DNA of 64,000 nucleotides from Streptomyces ruber (lineage in GTDB: Bacteria; Actinomycetota; Actinomycetes; Streptomycetales; Streptomycetaceae), in contig NZ_BMQK01000016.1 of NCBI RefSeq assembly GCF_014648075.1, positions 1-64,000 on the forward strand, written 5' to 3'. Positions 58,999-64,000 of this stretch are shown one piece after another. The number at the start of each line of letters is the position of its first letter. Positions within the stretch are counted from its first letter, which is position 1. A program made the translations under genes and the position numbers. Below the pieces are notes generated by a model that saw only the letters and a list, made by a program, of their open reading frames with translations, was not told where the DNA came from and made no database searches.

Positions 58999-59223
58999 AT
59001 GTCGTCCCTGCCTCGTCATGTCACTTCGAGCACCATGCTGCGTCCTGTCCGGTGGACGCGCAGCAGCCGCAGTACCGGAATGAACAACTGCGTCGAGACG
59101 GCGCGTCCGCACACCGGCCCCTGGGCCGGACAGGTGGCCGTCCGCGACTCGAAGAACACGCCGGGCCCCGCACTGCTGTTCACGCAGGAAAGCTGGGAGC
59201 AATTCGTCACCGCACTCCGGTGA
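58999..59223 (+). CDS. DUF397 domain protein
   Basis: A 74-residue DUF397 protein. The WTRSSRSTGMNNCVETA and VAVRDSKNTPGPALLFTQESW blocks are diagnostic. It starts 9 bp after the XRE gene with GGAGG in front and is expected to bind and modulate that regulator, as WhiJ-associated DUF397 proteins do. N-terminal residues before WTRSSRS are slightly longer than average. Confidence 0.92.
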   Translation: MSSLPRHVTSSTMLRPVRWTRSSRSTGMNNCVETARPHTGPWAGQVAVRDSKNTPGPALLFTQESWEQFVTALR

Positions 59224-59291
59224 CCACGCCGGTGATCACCTCCTGGTGGTCACTCTCCGTCGATCCCGGCGCACGGCCGTGTCCCGCCGAC

Positions 59292-60419
59292 TCACGGTCG
59301 CGTCTCGCGGATCACGTCCACGGCCCGGTCCAGCTGCCCGTCGGTGAGGTCCGCCCGGGCGGTCAGCCGCAGCCGTGACACCCCGTCGGGCACGGACGGC
59401 GGGCGGAAACAGCCGACGGCGAGACCCGCCGCCCGGCAGTCCGCCGCCCACCGCACGGCCCGCTCGGGCGAGGGAACGCGCACGGACACCACGGCGGCGT
59501 CGGGCCGCACCGCATCCAGGCCCGACGCCGTCAGCCGTGTGTACAGCTCCGCCGCCACCTCGCGCACCCGTGCCGCACGCTCCGGCTCCCGGCGCAGGCG
59601 CCGCAGCGCCGCGAGGGCCGCGCCCGCCGCAGCCGGGGCCAGACCCGTGTCGAAGATGAACGTCCGGGCCGTGTTGACCAGGTGGTCGATCACCCGGGCC
59701 GGGCCGAGCACGGCACCGCCCTGGCTGCCGAGCGACTTGGACAGGGTGAGGGTCACGACGACGTCCGGCGCGCCCGCGAGTCCGGCCGCGTGCGGGGCGC
59801 CCCGTCCGCCGGCGCCCAGGACGCCCAGCCCGTGCGCGTCGTCGGCGATCAGTCCGGCGCCGGACTCCCGGCAGGCCGCGGCCAGTTCGGCGAGGGGGGC
59901 CGCGTCCCCGTCCACCGAGAAGACCGAGTCGGACACGGCCACGGCCGGACCCGGGTGTGCGCCGAGTGCCTTGCGGACGGCCTCCGGATCGGCGTGCGGG
60001 ACGACCTGGGTCGTGCCCCGGGCCAGCCGGCAACCGTCGATCAGCGAGGCGTGGTTGCCCGCGTCCGAGACGAGCAGCGAACCGTGCGGTGCCAGCGCGG
60101 TCACCGCGGCGAGGTTGGCCGCGTACCCGGAGGACAGCACGAGGGCCGCCTCGGCACCGCAGAAGCCGGCCAGCTCGCGCTCCAGCTCGCCGTGCAGTTC
60201 GGTCGTGCCGGTGACCAGCCGGGAGCCGGTGGCCCCGGCGCCCCACCGGCGGGCCGCGGCGGCGGCGCCCTCGACGACCTCCGGGTGCCGGGCGAGGCCC
60301 AGGTAGTCGTTGCTCGCGAGGTCCAGGAGCGGTGAGCCGGCGGAGCGCGGCCGAAGGGTCCGCACCAGTCCGGCGCGGTGGCGCTCGCGCGCCTGCTCGT
60401 CGATCCAGCCGAACGCCAT
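59292..60419 (-). CDS. bioF: 8-amino-7-oxononanoate synthase
   Basis: A 375-residue PLP enzyme that condenses pimeloyl-ACP with alanine in biotin synthesis. It shows NDYLGLARHPEVVEGAAAAA, GTTELHGELERELAGF, DDAHGLGVLGAGGRGAPH with the PLP-stabilising His/Asp, and VVTLTLSKSLGSQGGAVLG with the PLP lysine. It is transcribed divergently from bioB across 196 bp, an arrangement that suggests shared regulation. No bioC or bioH is nearby. Confidence 0.93.
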   Translation of the reverse strand: MAFGWIDEQARERHRAGLVRTLRPRSAGSPLLDLASNDYLGLARHPEVVEGAAAAARRWGAGATGSRLVTGTTELHGELERELAGFCGAEAALVLSSGYAANLAAVTALAPHGSLLVSDAGNHASLIDGCRLARGTTQVVPHADPEAVRKALGAHPGPAVAVSDSVFSVDGDAAPLAELAAACRESGAGLIADDAHGLGVLGAGGRGAPHAAGLAGAPDVVVTLTLSKSLGSQGGAVLGPARVIDHLVNTARTFIFDTGLAPAAAGAALAALRRLRREPERAARVREVAAELYTRLTASGLDAVRPDAAVVSVRVPSPERAVRWAADCRAAGLAVGCFRPPSVPDGVSRLRLTARADLTDGQLDRAVDVIRETRP

Positions 60420-60547
60420 GGAGGTCCTTTTCGGTCCGGTGGGACGGGCGACACGCCGGTGACCGAGGTGCCGACCTCGTTGTTTGTGGACAGTGCACAG
60501 ACACTAGCGGCCCGGTGACCTGGCTCATCATGGGGTGACACGCACAT

Positions 60548-60571
60548 ATCGCACCGTTTCTGTTGTGCGAT
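60548..60571. promoter_or_regulatory. ATCGCAC-N10-GTGCGAT inverted repeat upstream of bioB
   Basis: A perfect 7-bp inverted repeat with a 10-base spacer, ending 45 bp before the bioB start and 129 bp from bioF. A weaker TGTG-N7-CACA repeat is at 60485-60499. Both fit a biotin-operon operator in the shared promoter region. Confidence 0.55.
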
Positions 60572-60615
60572 CCCTCCTTGGCCCGGGACGCTCCGGTACG
60601 CCAGGATCGGCTCCC

Positions 60616-61677
60616 ATGGACCTGCTGAGCACGCTGGTGGACAAGGGACTTCGGCGCGTGCCGCCGACCCGTGAGGAGGCGCTGGCCGTGCTGGCCGGCC
60701 CCGACGACGACCTGCTGGATGTGGTGGCCGCGGCCGGCCGGGTGCGCCGGCACTGGTTCGGCCGCCGGGTGAAGCTCAACTACCTCGTCAGTCTCAAGTC
60801 GGGACTGTGCCCCGAGGACTGCTCCTACTGCTCCCAGCGTCTCGGCTCGAAGGCCGGCATCCTCAAGTACTCCTGGCTGAAACCGGAGGAGGCCGCGGAG
60901 GCCGCGGCCGCGGGGCTCGCGGGCGGCGCCAAGCGGGTCTGTCTGGTGGCCAGCGGCCGCGGCCCGACGGACCGGGACGTGGACCGGGTCGCCGAGACGG
61001 TCCGGACGATCAAGGAGCGGAACGGGGACGTCGAGGTGTGCGCGTGCCTCGGCCTGCTCTCCGACGGCCAGGCCGAACGGCTGCGCGCGGCGGGCGCCGA
61101 CGCCTACAACCACAACCTCAACACCTCCGAGGCGGCGTACGGCGACATCACCACCACGCACACCTACGCCGACCGCGTCGACACGGTGCGCAAGGCGCAC
61201 GCGGCCGGGCTGTCCGCCTGCTCGGGGCTGATCGCGGGGCTGGGCGAGACGGACGAGGACCTGGTCGACGTGGTGTTCGCGCTGCGGGAGCTGGACCCGG
61301 ACTCGGTGCCCGTCAACTTCCTCATCCCGTTCGAGGGCACGCCGCTCGCCGAGGAGTGGAACCTCACCCCGCAGCGGTGCCTGCGCATCCTGGCGATGGT
61401 GCGGTTCGTGTGCCCGGACGCCGAGGTCCGCATCGCGGGCGGCCGCGAGGTGCACCTCCGTACGCTGCAGCCCCTCGCCCTGCACCTCGCGAACTCGATC
61501 TTCCTCGGCGACTACCTCACCAGCGAGGGCGGGGCGGGCCGGGCGGACCTGGAGATGATCGCCGACGCCGGGTTCGAGGTGGAGGGCACGGACCGGGTGA
61601 CGCTGCCGGAGCACCGTACGGACCTGGTCGCCGTGCGCCGCCGGGGGGCCGGAACGGATCTCGCGCCCAATGCCTGA
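60616..61677 (+). CDS. bioB: biotin synthase
   Basis: A 353-residue radical-SAM biotin synthase that inserts sulfur into dethiobiotin. The cluster cysteines are Cys65, Cys69 and Cys72 in GLCPEDCSYCSQR, followed by YNHNLNTSE with the conserved Asn and the second-cluster region. The C-terminal IAGGREVHLRTLQPLALHLA segment is typical of actinobacterial BioB. ATG 60616 is chosen because it starts MDLLSTLVDKG; the upstream frame is promoter. It overlaps bioA by 8 bp. Confidence 0.96.
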   Translation: MDLLSTLVDKGLRRVPPTREEALAVLAGPDDDLLDVVAAAGRVRRHWFGRRVKLNYLVSLKSGLCPEDCSYCSQRLGSKAGILKYSWLKPEEAAEAAAAGLAGGAKRVCLVASGRGPTDRDVDRVAETVRTIKERNGDVEVCACLGLLSDGQAERLRAAGADAYNHNLNTSEAAYGDITTTHTYADRVDTVRKAHAAGLSACSGLIAGLGETDEDLVDVVFALRELDPDSVPVNFLIPFEGTPLAEEWNLTPQRCLRILAMVRFVCPDAEVRIAGGREVHLRTLQPLALHLANSIFLGDYLTSEGGAGRADLEMIADAGFEVEGTDRVTLPEHRTDLVAVRRRGAGTDLAPNA

Positions 61678-62950
61678 CCTGTCCGTGGCGGAGCTGCTGG
61701 AGCTGGACGGCCGGCACGTGTGGCATCCGTACGCGCCGATGCCGGGACGTGCGGAACCGCTCGTCGTCGGCTCGGCGAGCGGGGTACGGCTCAGGCTCGC
61801 GGACGGCTCCGGCGAGCTGGTCGACGGGATGTCGTCCTGGTGGTCCGCGATCCACGGCTACAACCATCCGGTGCTCGACGCGGCGGCGCGCGGCCAGCTG
61901 GAGCGGATGAGCCACGTGATGTTCGGCGGGCTCACGCACGAGCCCGCCGTGCGCCTCGCGAAGCTCCTCGTCGACATCACGCCCGAGGGGCTGGAGCACG
62001 TCTTCCTCGCCGACTCCGGCTCGGTGTCGGTCGAGGTGGCGGTCAAGATGTGCCTGCAGTACTGGCGTTCCCTCGGCCGCCCGGCCAAGCGGCGCCTCAT
62101 GACCTGGCGCGGCGGCTACCACGGCGACACCTGGCAGCCGATGTCGGTGTGCGACCCCGAGGGCGGGATGCACGGGCTGTGGGCCGGGCTGCTGCCGCGC
62201 CAGGTGTTCGTGGGTCCGCCGCCGGCCGGGTACGAGGAGTCGTACGCGCGGGAGCTGCGCGAGGCGGTCGAGCGGCACGCGGACGAGCTGGCCGCGGTGG
62301 TCGTCGAGCCGGTGGTGCAGGGCGCGGGCGGGATGCGGTTCCACTCCCCCGCGTACCTGCGCGACCTGCGCGAGGCGTGCGACACGCACGGCGTGCTGCT
62401 CGTGTTCGACGAGATCGCGACCGGGTTCGGGCGCACCGGGGCGCTGTTCGCGGCGGAGCACGCGGGGGTGGCGCCGGACGTGATGTGCGTGGGCAAGGCG
62501 CTCACCGGCGGCTATCTGAGCATGGCGGCGACGCTGTGCACCGGACGGGTGGCCGGGGGGATCTCGCGGGGCGAGGTCCCGGTGCTCGCCCACGGCCCGA
62601 CCTTCATGGGCAACCCGCTGGCCGCGGCCGTCGCCCGCGCCTCGGTGGAGCTGCTGCTCGGCCAGGACTGGCGGGCGGAGGTGACGCGGATCGAGGCGGG
62701 GCTGCGGGCGGGGCTGGAGCCGGCCCTGCAGCTTCCCGGTGTGCGGGACGTCCGGGTCCTCGGCGCCGTCGGGGTCGTGCAGCTCGACCGTGCCGTCGAC
62801 ATCGGTGCGGCCACGGACGCGGCCGTGCGCGAGGGCGTGTGGCTCAGGCCGTTCCGCGACCTGGTCTACACGATGCCGCCGTACGTCACGGACGACGAGG
62901 ACGTGGCACGGATCGCGCGCGCGGTGTGCGCGGCGGCGCGGGAGGGCTGA
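61670..62950 (+). CDS. bioA: adenosylmethionine-8-amino-7-oxononanoate aminotransferase
   Basis: A 426-residue class III PLP aminotransferase that uses SAM as amino donor to form 7,8-diaminononanoate. HVWHPYAPMPGRAEPLVVGSA is the BioA start; LLVFDEIATGFGRTGALFAA has the PLP Asp; DVMCVGKALTGGYLSMAATL has the PLP lysine and the BioA-specific GGYL; HGPTFMGNPLAAAVARASVE follows. It overlaps bioB by 8 bp and bioD by TGATG, one translationally coupled operon. Confidence 0.96.
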   Translation: MPDLSVAELLELDGRHVWHPYAPMPGRAEPLVVGSASGVRLRLADGSGELVDGMSSWWSAIHGYNHPVLDAAARGQLERMSHVMFGGLTHEPAVRLAKLLVDITPEGLEHVFLADSGSVSVEVAVKMCLQYWRSLGRPAKRRLMTWRGGYHGDTWQPMSVCDPEGGMHGLWAGLLPRQVFVGPPPAGYEESYARELREAVERHADELAAVVVEPVVQGAGGMRFHSPAYLRDLREACDTHGVLLVFDEIATGFGRTGALFAAEHAGVAPDVMCVGKALTGGYLSMAATLCTGRVAGGISRGEVPVLAHGPTFMGNPLAAAVARASVELLLGQDWRAEVTRIEAGLRAGLEPALQLPGVRDVRVLGAVGVVQLDRAVDIGAATDAAVREGVWLRPFRDLVYTMPPYVTDDEDVARIARAVCAAAREG

Positions 62951-63666
62951 TGCCGGTACTGGTGGTCACGGGGACCGGGACCGAGGTCGGGAAGACCGTC
63001 ACGACCGCCGCGCTCGCCGCCGCCGCGCTCACCGCCGGCCGGTCGGTGGCCGTGCTGAAGGCCGCGCAGACGGGTGTGCGGCCGGACGAGCGCGGGGACG
63101 CCGACGAGGTGGCGCGGCTGGCGGGTGCCGTGACGACGGCCGAGCTGGCCCGTTACCCGGATCCGCTGGCCCCGGCGACGGCCGCGCGGCGGGCCGGGGC
63201 GGCGCCGGTGCGCCCGCGGGACGTCGCCAAGGCCGCCGCCGGACTGGCCGCCGGGCACGACCTCGTGCTGGTGGAGGGCGCGGGCGGCCTGCTCGTACGG
63301 TTCGACGAGGCGGGCGGCACACTGGCGGACGCGGCCCGCCTGCTGGACGCGCCCGTGCTGGTCGTCGCCGCGGCGGGCCTGGGCACGCTCAACACGACCG
63401 CGCTCACCGCACGGGAGCTGCGGGGGCGCGGGCTGGTGCCGGCCGGTGTGGTGATCGGGAGCTGGCCCGGTGCGCCGGACCTCGCGTGCCGCTGCAACCT
63501 GGCCGATCTGCCGGTGGCGGCCGGTGCGCCGCTGCTCGGCGCGGTGCCCGCGGGCGCCGGTGCGCTGGACCCGGCCGTCTTCCGCGCGCGGGCGGGAGGC
63601 TGGCTGGCGCCGGAGCTGGCGGGGGTGTGGGACGCGGGGGTGTTCGCCGCGGCGCATCCGGCGTGA
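62950..63666 (+). CDS. bioD: dethiobiotin synthetase
   Basis: A 238-residue P-loop enzyme closing the ureido ring of dethiobiotin. VVTGTGTEVGKTVTTAALAA is the P-loop; VLKAAQTGVRPDERGDADEV binds the substrate, and LVLVEGAGGLLVRFDEAGGT is the other BioD signature. Its ATG shares a base with the bioA stop. It completes the bioB-A-D operon. Confidence 0.95.
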   Translation: MPVLVVTGTGTEVGKTVTTAALAAAALTAGRSVAVLKAAQTGVRPDERGDADEVARLAGAVTTAELARYPDPLAPATAARRAGAAPVRPRDVAKAAAGLAAGHDLVLVEGAGGLLVRFDEAGGTLADAARLLDAPVLVVAAAGLGTLNTTALTARELRGRGLVPAGVVIGSWPGAPDLACRCNLADLPVAAGAPLLGAVPAGAGALDPAVFRARAGGWLAPELAGVWDAGVFAAAHPA

Positions 63667-63798
63667 GGGAGACGTGGAGGGGCGTGAGGGGAGGGACGGC
63701 GCACAGGCGCACCCCGTGCTGGTGACGCACGCGCACGGGTGATGTACTCACCTCCGACCGCTCGCGCCCCGTACGTCCCGTACCGGTGAGGAGAGTTC

Positions 63799-64000
63799 AT
63801 GTCACGTCCCTTCCGCTTCGGCGTCAACCTGATCGATCCCGCTCCCGCCGACGAGTGGCGCGCGAAGTGCCGCAGAGCGGAGGAGCTCGGGTACGACGTG
63901 CTCCTGGTCCCCGACCACCTCGGGATGCCGGCCCCCTTCCCCGCCCTGGTCGCGGCGGCCGCGGCGACCAGCAGGCCACGGGTGGGCACGTTCGTGCTCA
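63799..64000 (+). CDS. LLM-class F420-dependent oxidoreductase, N-terminal part
   Basis: The first 67 residues of a luciferase-like monooxygenase-fold protein; the frame runs off the right edge. RFGVNLIDPAPADEWRAKCR, EELGYDVLLVPDHLGM and AAATSRPRVGTFVL are the standard N-terminal TIM-barrel features of actinobacterial TIGR03621-type F420-dependent enzymes. GAGGAGAG precedes the ATG. The substrate cannot be judged. Confidence 0.85.
   Translation, partial: MSRPFRFGVNLIDPAPADEWRAKCRRAEELGYDVLLVPDHLGMPAPFPALVAAAAATSRPRVGTFVL

Overview
The window is high-GC actinobacterial chromosome with strong third-position G/C codon bias, purine-rich ribosome binding sites, GTG/TTG starts and many ATGA-type gene overlaps. 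Its gene content is typical of Streptomyces: a conservon, a WhiJ/DUF397-type regulatory cassette, the rppA-P450-cupin pigment operon, MurT/GatD and a c-di-AMP riboswitch in front of an NlpC/P60 hydrolase. From memory, the order from the ATP-dependent ligase through rppA, pfkA, urease and the biotin genes resembles the SCO1202-SCO1246 region of S. coelicolor, so this is probably a close relative. I see no rRNA, tRNA, CRISPR array or intact mobile element.

Left part (1-15.6 kb): an alpha/beta hydrolase cut by the window edge, a GNAT-pirin pair, a CMD/AhpD-like protein, a receptor Ser/Thr kinase with an (GRP)11 linker, and a conservon (cvnA-B-C-D) followed by a CYP152-type peroxygenase P450. Next come an orphan lipoprotein sugar-binding protein, a decayed SDR pseudogene, a DUF779 protein and two secreted phosphodiester-type hydrolases.

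Middle (15.7-36 kb): an acyl-CoA dehydrogenase/quinone oxidoreductase operon, an XRE-cupin regulator divergent from a thioredoxin-reductase-like flavoprotein, a LigB-Nudix pair, an aldehyde dehydrogenase and a TenA-like protein. The THN/flaviolin operon (rppA, CYP158A2-like P450, MomA-like cupin) follows. Then an acyl-CoA dehydrogenase faces a TetR regulator across two palindromes, a composite intergenic repeat lies before peptide deformylase, and the MurT/GatD lipid II amidation pair is followed by phosphofructokinase and a CtaG-like membrane protein.

Right part (36-64 kb): a LytS/LytTR two-component system is interleaved with an SSS symporter and its small partner. An Lrp regulator precedes a dimethylargininase/ornithine aminotransferase operon. 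An unusual locus carries a Phd-Phd-ROK fusion, a membrane protein and a lone RelE-like toxin-fold gene. Next are an acyltransferase, an epimerase, a tripeptidyl aminopeptidase, the full ureABCFGD cluster, a solitary Phd/YefM antitoxin divergent from a ClpP paralogue, and a riboswitch-controlled cell-wall hydrolase. The WhiJ-like cassette, the biotin genes (bioF divergent from bioB-bioA-bioD) and the start of an LLM-class oxidoreductase close the window.

The most promising unusual item is the Phd-Phd-ROK / RelE-like locus (42.7-45.7 kb). Other notable points are several apparently leaderless genes, the riboswitch whose closing helix contains the Shine-Dalgarno sequence, and the CYP152 enzyme downstream of a conservon.
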